A DNA stretch of 64,000 bases from Adiantum capillus-veneris. Taxonomy: Eukaryota > Streptophyta > Polypodiopsida > Polypodiales > Pteridaceae. Below, piece after piece: positions 21,206-32,399 of this stretch. Position numbers and translations under genes: made by a program. The stretch's first letter is position 1; every line of letters starts with the position of its first letter. The notes beneath the pieces are model-generated. The model searched no databases, had not been told where the DNA came from, and saw nothing but the letters and a program-made list of their open reading frames with translations. Where the stretch lies: positions 46,793,098-46,857,097 of the forward strand of contig CM043962.1 of assembly GCA_014529385.2 (NCBI GenBank). Reading direction: 5' to 3'.

Positions 21206-21766
21206 GAACCTGCACAGCCTCCGGTCTGTGCCAACAGCACTTCAATATACATCTGCTTTAGGTACTTTAAGCTCTTTCCATCATCAGACTCACATTATGA
21301 AAAACGAAATAAGGCTTATACCCTACCGTCAATTTTCTAGCTTAATCATTAGGTAGCTGTCCATCAAAAATCTCTAAACTGTATTTGCCGTATCTTCAAA
21401 GTATTCGATTATGGATAACCTGTTTAGTGACCCCGCCAGACTCAAGTGCTCCAGTTAATGATGCACACGGCTTGACCATTAAGCTTTCTTTAAGGAACCC
21501 TGTCAAGCTCAAGTATGCCTTACTCTGTCTGCACACGAAATGGCCGTCAAGTCCTTTACCTCAAGTTCTGGTAGCAAAACCAACTCAAAAGATGTGAAGA
21601 TACTTCATCAATTGTCCATAGAAGTCAGTTGGAAGCCAACCATGTAATCTTATTGAACGTATAACCAAACACTCTTCTGACTTAACATAATCTAGAAAAT
21701 AAAACCTTGCATCATGCAGCCTGCTACATCCGACATCTGGTATCCTCTGTATCTACAACTTGCACT
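21206..21766 (-). other. 3' untranslated region of family-C element
   Basis: 560 bp between the ORF stop and the polypurine tract. AT-rich, with no long frame and no motif I recognise; short phrases such as 'accattaa' and 'tcaagt(a/g)' recur. Confidence 0.5.
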
Positions 21767-23698
21767 TTAGCAACCCCAAGGATCAAATGGGATAATAAGG
21801 AATTGTTCACACACTGAATCATCATAATATCCACATGAGCATGCATTTCCTGTATCAATCAACATGAAGCATTTCTGATGCAGATATGCTACCCCTGGTT
21901 CAAATAGCACGCAATTACTATGCATACTGATCAGTATCCATCCATATTGAATCTGCTTATGAACATCCTTAGAGTCTCTTGGATCAAAAACCATCGAGAT
22001 CACATAGCATTGATGGGCTCCGCAATATACTACAGCTTCACCTGAAGCATAGTGCAGCACCCACATCTCATAAACTTTTGGCAACTTAAGCTCGTTACCA
22101 GAAAGCATTAAAGAAGTCTGACTCTCTTTTACCGGTAGCCAAGACATCACTGACATAAGCATCAATAGGAAGAACATCCATATCCAGCCACATTTGGCAC
22201 ATTGTCCAAGGAAATAAAAAACTATGTGAACCTTTTGCAGTATCAAGAATGATTTAGCATCATCACCCCCTCTAGCTTCATAGCCAGCACGAAAAACCTT
22301 GGGAGTCTCTCGACCTGTATCATCAGACGAATTTTCACTTGTTGGGATTTCAACTTGATCATGAAAAACAGCTTTATCATGTAGATCTTCATCCATAACA
22401 TCCTCGGGAAAATCACCCTTGGAAGTCTCAACGTTCATCAAAATTGTAGGAGTTATCTCCTCATGCAGTCCATCTACAAGCATAGATGTAAAATCCCTGT
22501 CGATAACCTGTTCACAATCAATATGATCCAAGCAATCTTCATACTTCTCGATATCATCCTCTGCTTCCTCATCTGCATCCATGTTACTTAGCAATACATT
22601 ATAGAGCTGTAAAGGCTCATTTGGCACCCCCTCTGAAGAGGTATACGCATCAGAAAGCTCCTCTATACTGCCATAAACAACTCCTTCAGATCTAGACAGA
22701 AATTCACCGATTATAGCATCCTCTTCTGTGATAGCATCATCTGCAAGCATATTGTTAGTAGCAATCATAGGTTCATTGACATCCTCAGGCTCATCCTGTG
22801 CTGGGTCCACAATCTTGGTCACTGCATCAGCTACTGTGTATATAATAGCTTTAGTTATGCAATCATCTGTAGCAAACATGTTGTCCTGCTTGCTTATAGC
22901 GCTGATAGTTTTTGAAATATCCTGTAGAGGTGCATCTGCTTGATGAACTCCTTCGAAATAACCCATGTCAAGGTCAGCAGCTTGTGAACCACTTGCTGTA
23001 CAGTCTATGTCTTCACGGGAACCATTATTAGAGGTAGCGTCCATGAGAGCAATCTTTGAAAAAAATTCATATAAATCTGTTCCAACATTAAATTCATTGT
23101 TTACCTTTTCTTCGTTGCTCAAATTAAGCTCCTCTGAAACTGAATCCGCTACTTCTAGCTTAGCATTCTCTTTGGCTTTACTTCTTGCAGAAATATGCTC
23201 CCATAATTCATCATAGTTAAGGATCTGCATCTGATCCCCTTCACCTTTACTGAAGACAACCTTATTTCGTTTAGTAATCTCCTTCATTTCCCGATCTATA
23301 ATCTTCAAGCTTTCGTAAATAAATTCCTTTGCAAAATACTCCCACCGTGCTTCTGCCAGTTCTTGAACCTGCTTTTTAAAATCCGAGTTTACAACCTCCT
23401 CAAAAGCTGCAATCATCCGATCTTCTGGAACATTTCGGCTCTTCATCTCAACTTCGTAACATGCAATAAAACCTTCTGGATCATATCTTTGAAAAACATA
23501 ACACCGCTCACATACAACATCAAGTGCTAGCTCTATAGCATCAACAATTTGCTTTTTTATCTGCATGGCTTTTGCTTCCTGCAGATACCCCTGAACCAAT
23601 TCCATCATTTTTGGCAAATCTGCAACTGCTAGATTTTTATCAAATCCATTGGCATTGAAATCTTCAATAAACCGCTTTAACTGTTCTGGCATCTCCAT
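21767..23698 (-). CDS. Uncharacterised 643-aa protein encoded by family-C element
   Basis: I do not recognise this protein. It starts 23 nt after the PBS, so it is the first and only ORF of the element. Residues 1-180 look helical and mixed-charge (MEMPEQLKRFIEDFNANGFD; KKQIVDAIELALDVVCERCY; WEYFAKEFIYESLKIIDREM). Residues 180-480 are strongly acidic, Asn/Ser/Asp/Glu-rich and probably disordered. About 491-523 is a hydrophobic segment (WIWMFFLLMLMSVMSW), a candidate membrane helix, followed by a roughly 120-residue Cys-rich tail (GEAVVYCGAHQC, NACSCGYYDD). There is no CCHC knuckle, D-S/T-G protease, RT or DDE motif. It could be a captured host gene, a highly diverged gag, or two fused pieces. 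The whole frame is open although the surrounding elements are decayed. Confidence 0.6.
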   Translation of the reverse strand: MEMPEQLKRFIEDFNANGFDKNLAVADLPKMMELVQGYLQEAKAMQIKKQIVDAIELALDVVCERCYVFQRYDPEGFIACYEVEMKSRNVPEDRMIAAFEEVVNSDFKKQVQELAEARWEYFAKEFIYESLKIIDREMKEITKRNKVVFSKGEGDQMQILNYDELWEHISARSKAKENAKLEVADSVSEELNLSNEEKVNNEFNVGTDLYEFFSKIALMDATSNNGSREDIDCTASGSQAADLDMGYFEGVHQADAPLQDISKTISAISKQDNMFATDDCITKAIIYTVADAVTKIVDPAQDEPEDVNEPMIATNNMLADDAITEEDAIIGEFLSRSEGVVYGSIEELSDAYTSSEGVPNEPLQLYNVLLSNMDADEEAEDDIEKYEDCLDHIDCEQVIDRDFTSMLVDGLHEEITPTILMNVETSKGDFPEDVMDEDLHDKAVFHDQVEIPTSENSSDDTGRETPKVFRAGYEARGGDDAKSFLILQKVHIVFYFLGQCAKCGWIWMFFLLMLMSVMSWLPVKESQTSLMLSGNELKLPKVYEMWVLHYASGEAVVYCGAHQCYVISMVFDPRDSKDVHKQIQYGWILISMHSNCVLFEPGVAYLHQKCFMLIDTGNACSCGYYDDSVCEQFLIIPFDPWGC

Positions 23699-23721
23699 CT
23701 TTACTTCCCACCTCGGCTCGT

Positions 23722-23739
23722 TTCACGTCGGGTTCACCA
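23722..23739 (-). other. Primer-binding site of family-C element (tRNA-Trp)
   Basis: The minus strand reads TGGTGAACCCGACGTGAA, four bases after the LTR end CCCCGACA. As I remember it, this is the exact complement of the last 18 bases (with CCA) of plant cytosolic tRNA-Trp. Only the tRNA 3' end is present, so this is a PBS and not a tRNA gene. The other LTR elements here use initiator tRNA-Met. Confidence 0.8.
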
Positions 23740-23838
23740 AAGATGTCGGGGTATATGGGTTCGCGAGGTGAGTCGGGTCAGCACCGGGTTGCTTGCTGTG
23801 GGAAATAAGAGAGACAAGACGCACGGCACAAGGCAGCA

Positions 23839-24389
23839 TGTCACAAAGTGATGACGTGGCGGACAACAAAAACCCTAATTTCTGCCAGAAACCCTAAAAT
23901 TCTTGCAAACTCTAATTTTTGCCAAAAACCCTAATTTTTGGAAATCGCGGAGGCTGAAATTTTTTTAATGACGAGCGACGCGAATCTTGCTTTTTCTCTA
24001 CGCCATGAGAAAGAGAGAGAACTTGCTTTAAAAAAAAAAAAAGAGACTCTCTAAGAGAGAGAGAGAATTGATGCTTTTTTATTTTTAAAAGCTTTTGGGG
24101 CTCTGCTTTTGGGCATCCCTTGTAACCTTTAGATTAGTGGTGAGGGCCTCACTTCTCAGAGCATCTGGACGCAGAGTCTGAGAGCGAAACCCTAGCCACT
24201 CTCTTGTACTTTGAACTGATTAATATAAAAAGAAATACCGAAAGGGGCGCCAGTCTTTGGGGCCAATATCTCTAGGCACGGAACTCCGCCGGGCCAGTGC
24301 AAATGTATTGTGATCTGTGAATTATTTTGAAGTGGTTATTTGGTGCTGTCGCGATTGATTTTTGACTTGGAGTGTCCAAGTCTGTTACA
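23839..24389 (+). repeat. 5' LTR of gypsy #3
   Basis: TGTCACAAAGTGATGACG...GTCTGTTACA. The promoter region has TTAATATAAAAAG at about 24219-24232 followed by AAATACCGAAAGGGGC, the conserved family-A arrangement; the upstream third holds repeated AACCCTAA-like phrases (23868-23935). Confidence 0.92.
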
Positions 24390-24459
24390 GTGGTATCAAA
24401 GCACGGCCGATTTCTCTTCTACGAGAAATCCGATCCCCGAATTTTTTTCCGCGGCACCT

Positions 24460-26088
24460 ATGGCTTCAGGCAATGATCAGTCGACTCCCTCTGCATCTGG
24501 AGATGCGGGCTGGGATCACAACGAAGATTCAGACAAAGAGTATGGCCCGCCTCGGCCTACTCAGGCGGAGCAAAGAGAGATAAAGCGTCGTCAATTGATC
24601 GGCGATGCAACAAAGATGATGCTCAATTTTGCCAAGGACCCGAAGATGGCAAAATATATGAACCAGACCTCTTTGGAAGAGGTATAGATGGAGTGGCAGA
24701 GAACCACAACACCACTCCCGAAACCCGCTCTCAAGAAACCTTCTGCCTCCAAGAAAATATATAGAGAAGGAACTGGAGAACGTGAGTGATGCACGGATTG
24801 CTCAGCTTTTTGATGCGCAAAAGAAAGCCAAAAAGCACGGCAAAAAGCAGAAGAAAAGCACTGACTTTCCAAATTATTTGGGTCGTCAGTCGACTTTTGA
24901 CAAGGCAAAGAAACAGAAGAAGCGTGTTCGATTTGAAGGAGTACCCAGTTGTTGTTCTTCTTCTTCTTCTTCTGATAGTTCTTCTAGCTCCTCGGATTCG
25001 AGCGAAGAAGACAGAAAAGGTAAAAAGCGAAGCAAGAAACAAAGCTTCCGAAAGGGCAAGAAAAAGGCAAAGAAGGCTAAATCTCGCCCAGAGACTGACA
25101 GTTCTACTGAGGACTCGTCTACAGATAGCTCAGATCCTGATGATGGAAACTTCTATGCGAACAAGAAGAATTTTTACAAAGCCAACCAGTATGACTTTCT
25201 CGAAGATAAGAGCAAGAAAGTCCGAGAGTTTAAGGAAGGTGGCCACTCGATCAAGTTTGATACTTTTTCAGGATACTCAGATGCTTCGAAGGCTTTGTCT
25301 TGTATACAGCAGTTTGACATCGCTTTCGCAGGAGGATGCTATTCAGAGCACTCCAAGATTCGGAGAGCTGCCTCTTACTTTAAGAGAAATGCTCGTACTT
25401 GGTGGTCCACGCTTCTTTTAAACAAGACTGCGCCAGTTAAATGGCTGAAATTTAAGAAGCTTTTTATTTCTTCTTGGTTGACGCAATAATATGAACGAGA
25501 TATACGAGCTGCTTGGAACCATCTTCGGATGACCAAGAAAGACACAATCAATGCTTATTGTGAAAGATTCTGGAGCTCTTTTCTACCCGCCTCTTCATTC
25601 AAGAAGATCTCGTTCAGAGAACATATTGAGCGGTTTACCTTGGGTCTACCTACAGAGATCCGAGATCACTGCTTGGAACAGAAGTCAGCTTCTATTCAGG
25701 AGTTGATGAGTCATGCGAAGCAAGGCTTTGCCAGCAGCCATTCACTCTGGCAGTCTGACCTACCCCACAGATAAGGCCATGACACAACGAACCGAACAGA
25801 CTTCTCGGAATGAAAGTAGAAAGAAAAAGAGCAACCCAGAGAAAAAGGATGCACGACCCAAGCTTACTCTTGAGGAGAGAGCTCGCTTCATCACAGAGGG
25901 GAAGTGTTTTGGATGCGGGGAACACGGACATATCTCCGCGAAGTGCCCTAGAAAGGCACAGAAAGAACAAAATGATAAAGACGACGACATGCCTGAGAGT
26001 TCGAGAGCAACTGAGGAATGTGGCAGAAAAGGCAGATAGACAAGCAGAACTGGTACCACATGGCGTGGGACCTGCACTGAATCTAATG
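24460..26088 (+). pseudogene. Gag of gypsy #3
   Basis: MASGNDQSTPSASGDA starts 57 nt after the PBS; this start is shared with gypsy #2. The N-terminal part (24460-24686) ends in a stop, then a Lys/Ser/Asp-rich linker with a Ser run (24947-25010), the retrotransposon gag domain (about 25300-25700; SCIQQFDIAF, NARTWWSTLL, YCERFWSSFLPASS, IERFTLGLP) and a CCHC knuckle (CFGCGEHGHISAKC, about 25905-25950). Stops at about 24687 and 25488 and a frame change near 25775 disrupt it. Structural protein of the cytoplasmic particle; knuckle binds template RNA. Confidence 0.88.
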
Positions 26089-26089
26089 A

Positions 26090-26690
26090 ATGAAAGTACA
26101 AACTTTGCCGCTTTTGGGGCAAAGTGAAGGATCAGGAAGCTCTTTTGAAGGAGCCAAGGCCAACTTCTTTTCACTTGGAATTGGCGGCTCGATTTGGAAT
26201 TACGCCCGACAGACTGACGCCACAGGCAGAGGTAGTTCGACTGGCACCCGGATGGGATGTTGCCATTACACCGAGCATTGGCAAACTTTGTTTGCAATGA
26301 CAGGGGTGTTCAGGGCACGCGAGTGACGTTCTACTGAGGATCCCTTGGTACCACAAGAACTACGCCGTGGTTGACTATCGGGCCGAGAAAGCGACTTTGA
26401 TAAATGAAGGGCCAACTTCTTTTCACTTGGAATTTGCGGCTCGATTTGGAATTACGCCCGACAGACTAACGCCACAGGCAGAGGTAGTTCGACTGGCACC
26501 CGGATGGGATGTTGCCATTACACCGAGCATTGGCAAACTTTGTTTGCAATGACAGGGGTGTTCAGGGCACGCGAGTGACGTTCTACTCAGGATCCCTTGG
26601 TACCACAAGAACTACGCCGTGGTTGACTATCGGGCCGAGAAAGCGACTTTGATAAATGAAGGGCTTAGAGATTGTACTTGATGAACTTTA
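26090..26690 (+). pseudogene. Protease region of gypsy #3 with a 252-bp tandem duplication
   Basis: Frames give FEGAKANF(F)S, LEFAARFGITPDRLTPQAEV, VAITPSIGKL and the LLRIPWYHKN-VVDYRAEKATL segment, the retropepsin region seen in gypsy #2. The block 26158-26409 is repeated at 26410-26661 with only three or so differences. The period is 252 bp (84 codons). The D-S/T-G catalytic triad is not recognisable, and stops occur in both copies. Confidence 0.8.
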
Positions 26691-26869
26691 GTTTCTTGCT
26701 CATTCTTTTGGGAGAGAACTGAACGCTGGATAAAGGTTGAATATGTTTTGACCTGATCAAAAGAACGCCAAGATTTTTCTCCACACTCATGCCGATTGCT
26801 TTTCAGAGGGCCGGAAGATCAGACCATTGATCTGATACTTGGAAGCACGCCGATTCGCCACGGAATCGG

Positions 26870-28568
26870 CCACCTTATCGTGTGAGCCGAGTACAGAATG
26901 AAAAGATTATGAACCCAATGAAAGACCTCTTGGAAAAGGGTCTTGTCCAGCCTAGTACTTCACCGTATTGCTCTCCAGTGTTGTTGGTTTTTGAAGAAAG
27001 ACGGACCTTGGAGAATGTGCATCGATTATAGTACTCTCAACGAAATCACCCTCAAGAATAGATTTCCGATTCCTAGGATCGATGATATACTCGACAAGTT
27101 ACAGGGATCCTCGTGCTTTAGCAGGATTGACTTGAAGAGTGGATATCATCAGATCAGGATAGCGCCAGGAGATGTCTACAAGATAGCTTTTCGGACGACT
27201 TTTGGGTAATTGAGTTTTTGGTGATGCCTTTTGGCTTAACCAATGCTCCTGCGACATTTAACCTGATGATGGACTGGATTTTTCGAGAGTACAGGCTATT
27301 TGTTTGCACTTTCTTTGACGACATCATTGTTTTCTCCAAGAATGAGGAAGAACACAGAGATCATTTGCTTCAAGTCTTTCAGGCATTACGAGATCACACG
27401 TTAGTGATTAATGCAAAGAAAAGTGAATTTTTCCTACTAGAGATACACTTTTTGGGACACAACAGGAGTGCAAATGGACCCGGCCAAGATAGAGACTATC
27501 CGTGATTGGTCCGATTTGAGGAATGTCCATGAAGTTAGAAGCTTCTTGGGACTGTGTTCGTACTACAGGCGGTTCATACGAAAGTTTGCAGAGGTTGCTT
27601 CCCTTTTGTATACCTTGACACAGAAAGGAGTACCTTTTTCGTGGGGATCCACAGAGGTGACTGCCTTTCGGACATTGAAAGAGAAATTGACTACGGGACC
27701 TATTTTGACTTTGCCGGACTTGCAGAAGTCATTTGAAGTATATTGTGATGCTTGTGGTCGTAGTCTGGGTGCGGTCTTGATGCAAGAAGGCCATGTCATA
27801 GCTTACTAGAGCCGTTTGTTCTCTAGGCCGGAGATGATAGCACAGATCTATGAGAAAGAGCTTTTGGCGGTTATCCATGCTCTTACTCAGTGGCGGCATT
27901 ACCTACTCGGAGCGGATTTTACTGTCTTTACAGACCATCAGAGTTTGCGCTACTTCTTGTCACAGAAGCAGCTTTCGGAAAAGCAGATGCGGTGGGCGAA
28001 CATCTTGTCACAGTTCCACTTCCAGATTGTCCATGTGCAGGGACAGAAGAATGTGGTGGTAGATGCTTTGTCTCGGAAACCGTTGGTTCTGGCTGTTTCC
28101 GCGATACATCATAGGAGCTTCGAGGATATGGTCGATCAATATGCCACAGATACAGATTTTGTAGATATTTTCACACGGATACGGGATGAGGAGACAGTAG
28201 TTGGATACTCCCTTCGGGAAGGCTACTTGATGAAAAAGACTATGTTGTGCGTTACACAGCCGTTGAGGGAGAAGGTTATGACTGAATGCCACTGTCCACC
28301 TTTTATGGGTCACCGCGGCATTGCTACCAGCATGAAGGGGGTAGAGAGATACTTCTATGGGCCGAGACTCAAAAAGGATGTGGAAGACTTTGTGCGCAGT
28401 TGCTTGGTATGCCAGAAGGTCATGTTTGACAGGCATAAGGCACAGGGATTGTTACAGCCTTTACCCATACCCACCCACCCCTGGGAAAGTATTGCAATGG
28501 ATTTCATTTTTGATCTCCCAAGAACACAGAATGATCACGATGATTTTCCGATTACATGGCACGTCTGA
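26870..28568 (+). pseudogene. RT, RNase H and integrase N-terminal part of gypsy #3
   Basis: RT motifs are [53 protein letters not shown] and catalytic FFDDIIVFS (26943-27505). The connection (SFLGLCSYYRRFIRKF) and RNase H (YCDACGRSLGAVL, YEKELLAVIHAL) follow at 27540-28060, then the H2C2 integrase finger (CHCPPFMGHRGI, CLVCQKVMFDRHKA; 28280-28450). Frame changes at about 27210 and 27460 and a stop at 27808-27810 (where gypsy relatives have Glu) disable it. The integrase core is deleted after FDLPRTQNDHDDF, so the first catalytic Asp region is missing. Confidence 0.9.
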
Positions 28569-29447
28569 GACGATTGTCTCCGACAGAGACCCCAGATTTA
28601 TGAGTTTGTTTTGGAAGGCAATTTGGGAGAACATTGGCACGCAGTTGCAGTTCTCGTCATCGTTCCACTTGCAGACTGACGGGCAATTTGAGATTGCCAA
28701 TTCAGTGGTTTTAGATTTATTGAAGTCTTGTATCTCGGATCAGAAGACTCCATGGGAAAAGAACTTACCTTTGGTGGAATTTGTCTACAATAACACGATA
28801 CACTCTTCGACGGGGAAGACGCCATGTGGGATTGTTGAAAGTGCTGCGAAGGTTCCATCCTTCCTGAGCACGAAAGATTAGATATTTGAAGTGGATAAAT
28901 ATCGCGAGGTTTGGATACGGCTTTTGCCAAGGTTCGCGAGACTTTGCAGGAGTCTCAAGAATGACAGAAAAAGGCAGCGGATCGCCATCGTTGCGACTTG
29001 AAATTGAAGGAGGATGATTGGGTGCTCTTACGTTTTGAGAAGGCACGCCTACGAAAGAAAAAGGGAAAGGAGAGGTTTTTTTCAAAGCTTAGTATGCGAT
29101 ACTACGGACCTTTCCAAATCACTGACAAGATAAATGATGTCTCCTTTCGATTGAAACTGCTAGATACTTGGAGGATTCACAATGCATTGCATGTGAGTCT
29201 CTTGAAACCTGTTAAGGGTGATGTGCCTGATGGGGAGCTTGATGAGCAACCCGAAGTGGAAGAACACGAGGAGATCCTTGTTCCTGAACAGATTTTGGCA
29301 CATAACGATACGAAGAAAGGTAAAGTCCGAAGGCGGTTCTTGGTTTAGTTCAAGAACTTTCTTGCATTTGATGCGAAGTGGATGGAGGAGGAGGACCTAG
29401 CAGATACTCCTCGGATTGTGAAACTTTACCTCGATGTTTTCGTTTAG
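28565..29447 (+). pseudogene. Integrase C-terminal half and chromodomain tail of gypsy #3
   Basis: SDRDPRF (second Asp region) and LQTDGQFEIANSVVLDLL (third block, catalytic Glu) lie at 28580-28710, the GPY-like segment RYYGPFQITDKINDVSF at about 29098-29150, the linker SLLKPVKGDV, and a chromodomain-like tail KWMEEEDLADTPRIVKL ending with a stop at 29445-29447. A stop replaces the Lys of LVKFKN near 29346-29348. Confidence 0.88.
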
Positions 29448-30023
29448 CATAGTCTACTCCAAACGGAACCCAAAAACTCAGCTTGGCCGAAGATCTGGTG
29501 CAGTGGGATGCACAAGAGGGGAGTTACTCCACTTCTTTGTCAACAGATGCCTTGATTTTGATACTAAAGTCACTGATGTCTCTTTGAGCTTCAGGGATAC
29601 TGAGAGCTGACAGTATTCTGCTGGATGACTTTATGAAATGGAATTCCTGATAATGATACTGATTTGTTCTTGACTTCTTGTGAGTGCAGGAACTGATAGA
29701 CGAAATGACTGCAGCATTTTGGTCTGATTGATCTCGAATAGACATGGTTGCAATAGGGGTTAGTCAATCGGACATCGTTGAGGTCTCGATTGGACCTAGA
29801 TGTGATTGCTAGCTACATTGCCGATAAATCATGGTCTAAGATCTGAATGAATGTTGAATGTCATGTGATGTCGTGTGATGTGACTGTCGATTTTGTACAT
29901 GTGCTAGATGTGTGTTCCTAGTACGTAGGTACTAACAGTCAGTGTCTGCTAAGACGGTTTATGGCTTTTGTCGGTTTTGCAGGCGTAATCGCGGTCGATT
30001 AGAATGCTTTCAAGAGGGGGGTA
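29448..30023 (+). other. 3' untranslated region and polypurine tract of gypsy #3
   Basis: Non-coding; resembles 5961-6554 (inverted) and the end of E0. It closes with TTTCAAGAGGGGGGTA at 30008-30023, the plus-strand primer. Confidence 0.75.
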
Positions 30024-30247
30024 TGTCACAAAGTGATGACGTGGCGGACAGCAGAAACCCTAATTTCTGCCAAAAACCCTAAAATTCCTGCAAACCCTAA
30101 TTTCTGCCAAAAAACCTAATTTCCGGAAATCGCGGAGGCTGATTTTTTTTTTATAAATAATTTTAATGACGAGCGATGCGAATCTTGCTTCTTCTCTACG
30201 CCATGAGAAAGAGAGAGAACTTGCTTTAAAAAAAAAAAAAAGAGACT

Positions 30248-30309
<62 letters not shown>

Positions 30310-30627
30310 ATGCTTTTTATTTTTAAAAGCTTTTGGGGCTCTGCTTTTGGGCATCCCTTGTAACCTTTAAATTAGTGGTGAGGGCCTCACTTCTTAGAGC
30401 ATCTGGACGCAGAGTCTGAGAGTGAAACCCTAGCCACTCTCTTGTACTTTGAACTGATTAATATAAAAAGAAATACCGAAAGGGGCTCCAGTCTTTGGGG
30501 CCAATATCTCTAGGCACGGAACTCCGCCGGGCCAGTGCAAATCTATTGTGATCTGTGAATTGTTTTGAAGTGGTTATTTGGTGTTGTCGCGATTGGCTTT
30601 TGACTTGGAGTGTCCAAGTGTGTTACA
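30024..30627 (+). repeat. 3' LTR of gypsy #3
   Basis: TGTCACAAAGTG...GTGTTACA. It is 53 bp longer than the 5' LTR, mostly through expansion of (AG)n at 30250-30305 and an insertion near 30148. Other differences are few, so the element is not very old. Confidence 0.92.
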
Positions 30628-31287
30628 CAACAGATCCTGTCAACAGTTTAAATACTTAAAACTCGACAATCGAAATGGTTTAAACTGCTAATGATTAGCC
30701 GAAGTGGAATTCGATTACAAATGTGTGCCGTTAACGACAGTGATGGAGTTAGGAGAGTTTAATGCTCTCGAATTAGATCAAGACTGTAAAATTTCCACTT
30801 ATACTCGCCATTAGAGTCTTTATAAACTGATTAGGAGGTAAGTATCCGACAAAATCCCTTGCTTGATACCCTTGTATCTTTCAAATACAGTAGAGAGAGT
30901 TTATCCTCTGTCCTTGCTTACTCGAGAGCGAGTCTCCTCCAGTTTACCAGAAGGCCGAGAGGGATAGAGCCCTTTGATTTGCCTTACTTCTTCCTTCTTT
31001 GGTAACCGACCTTAAAAGAGAGAAAGAAAGAGCGAGCTTTGCCTTCCCTTGGTTTGCTTGTCCCGCCTTGCTTCTTTGTAGCCCCTCGATTGCTCATCGT
31101 CTCCCTTACATGCTCCTCTCTTGATTACGGCCGAGAGAGAGATTGCTTGGTTAGCGAAGGACGAGAGCGAGAAAGATTCTTGCTTTGATTGGAGATGGAG
31201 AGAGAGAGAGAGAGAGACCTCGCCTTGGCTCCCTTCCTTCCTTCTCTTCGTTGATGCTTGCTCCCCGTCGAAGCCACCCTAAAATAG

Positions 31288-31311
31288 CCCCCCCCCCCCC
31301 CCCCCCCCCCC
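31288..31311. repeat. Poly-C tract
   Basis: About 24 consecutive C, just outside the TIR-bounded insert. It may be an assembly-sensitive site and could form G-quadruplex/i-motif structures. Confidence 0.9.
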
Positions 31312-31348
31312 TAATTTTTGCCTCGGCCCATCAGTCACGGCGCGGTGA

Positions 31349-32007
31349 CCAAGGTTGTAAGGTATGTAGTATTCGGTACGTGTTCGGTACGTACTGTACG
31401 TTGTACCGTATGGATTGGGCCATAAGGTACGTAAAATTCGTAGTATATTTTTTAAAAGCTAAAAATACAAAGAATTTCAAATTTATATACAACCTATCTA
31501 GTTTAAAAACACTGCACAATACTTAAACATAGCCACAACTTTCAAAAAACACTTAAAATCACCCCACAAGTTAAGTAACCGCTAGATAACTCTGCAACAC
31601 AATTAACGCACACTTCCAAGTTGAATACAAAACTTACAATCTTTCGCGAGGTCAGGACTCTAGAGTGCCTCCTTGCAGACTCCAAACACAAAGAGAGGGA
31701 GGGAGGGAGGGAGGGAGAAAGAACCTTATCGGTGGCGGCAAATCCTTCCTTGGTCTCTGTGCAGAGACTCTGTTCTACTCTCTGATTCTCTGTTGTGATA
31801 ATAACCAGTATAGGATAGGTGGACTTATTAAAGGCCTCGCCCACCTAATCCGACCACGGGGAATAGGCACCGTTGGCGATTTTTTTTTTCTAGAGGTTTT
31901 TTTTTGTTTTTTTTGTTTTTGGGGCACATACGGAATCGTACGGATACCGTACGGACGTACCGTACGGTACGGAACCATACCGTACGTACGTACGGGAACA
32001 ATCTTGG
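31349..32007. mobile_element. TIR-bounded insert with GTAC-palindrome ends (MITE-like)
   Basis: The left end is CCAAGGTTGTAAGGTA and the inverted right end CCAAGATTGTTCCCGTA, sharing CCAAGxTTGT. Both subterminal zones (31375-31435, 31927-31995) are crowded with GTACG/CGTAC words. The whole insert is missing from the corresponding place in the solo family-C LTR (around 35510). GTGA occurs on both sides, but no clean target duplication is seen. No transposase is encoded. A (GGGA)n run (31693-31716) and T-rich tracts lie inside. Confidence 0.55.
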
Positions 32008-32399
32008 TAGTGACTGATGTGGCACGAGACCCGTCTTAATGACGTGGTAGGAGACGGGGTCGAGCAACGCGAAAACCAGCAAAATTGGGACCGAATGAGA
32101 GCGCACGGCACTGCTGAGCATTTCTCGTTTCACTAGCGAGAGCATCCTCGCGTTCCCCTGCCTCGCGTGAGCAGAACATTTCCCTCACGTTGCCGTCGTT
32201 CTGCCTTTTTACGCCATGGGCTCCCCCTTCTTTTATTCACACCACCCTTTTAAAATAGGGTGGCCATTGAACCTCATGTGGGCGGCCACTTTAATCATTG
32301 GGCGGCCTTATTATTTGACTGGGCGGCCATTTTATTGCATCTTGGGCGGGCATAAGCCCTTGTTGGGCACCACATTTAGCATACATGCCGACTGAGGCA

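Larger units (their letters stand above)
23839..30627 (+). mobile_element. Ty3/gypsy chromovirus-like element #3 (full-length, decayed)
   Basis: 5' LTR 23839-24389, PBS TGGTATCAAAGC 24391-24402, gag from 24460, protease, RT, RNase H, integrase, chromodomain tail to 29447, polypurine tract 30008-30023, 3' LTR 30024-30627. Flanks are CAGCA (23834-23838) and CAACA (30628-30632), 4/5 identical. It sits inside the 5' LTR of the family-C element, only 95 bp from that LTR's end and in the opposite orientation. Frame breaks, a protease duplication and an integrase deletion make it non-functional. Confidence 0.92.

Noticed and set aside
22728-23216. Plus-strand frames of 71 and 83 codons within the 643-codon ORF region
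   Set aside because: Ser/Ala-rich shadows of the acidic minus-strand coding region.
23722-23739. Possible tRNA-Trp gene
   Set aside because: Only the 3' acceptor end is present, next to an LTR end; no anticodon arm is seen, so it is a primer-binding site.
31349-32007. GTACG-rich palindromes as a replication origin or centromeric repeat
   Set aside because: They sit at the two ends of an insert missing from the sister LTR, so a TIR transposon explains them better.
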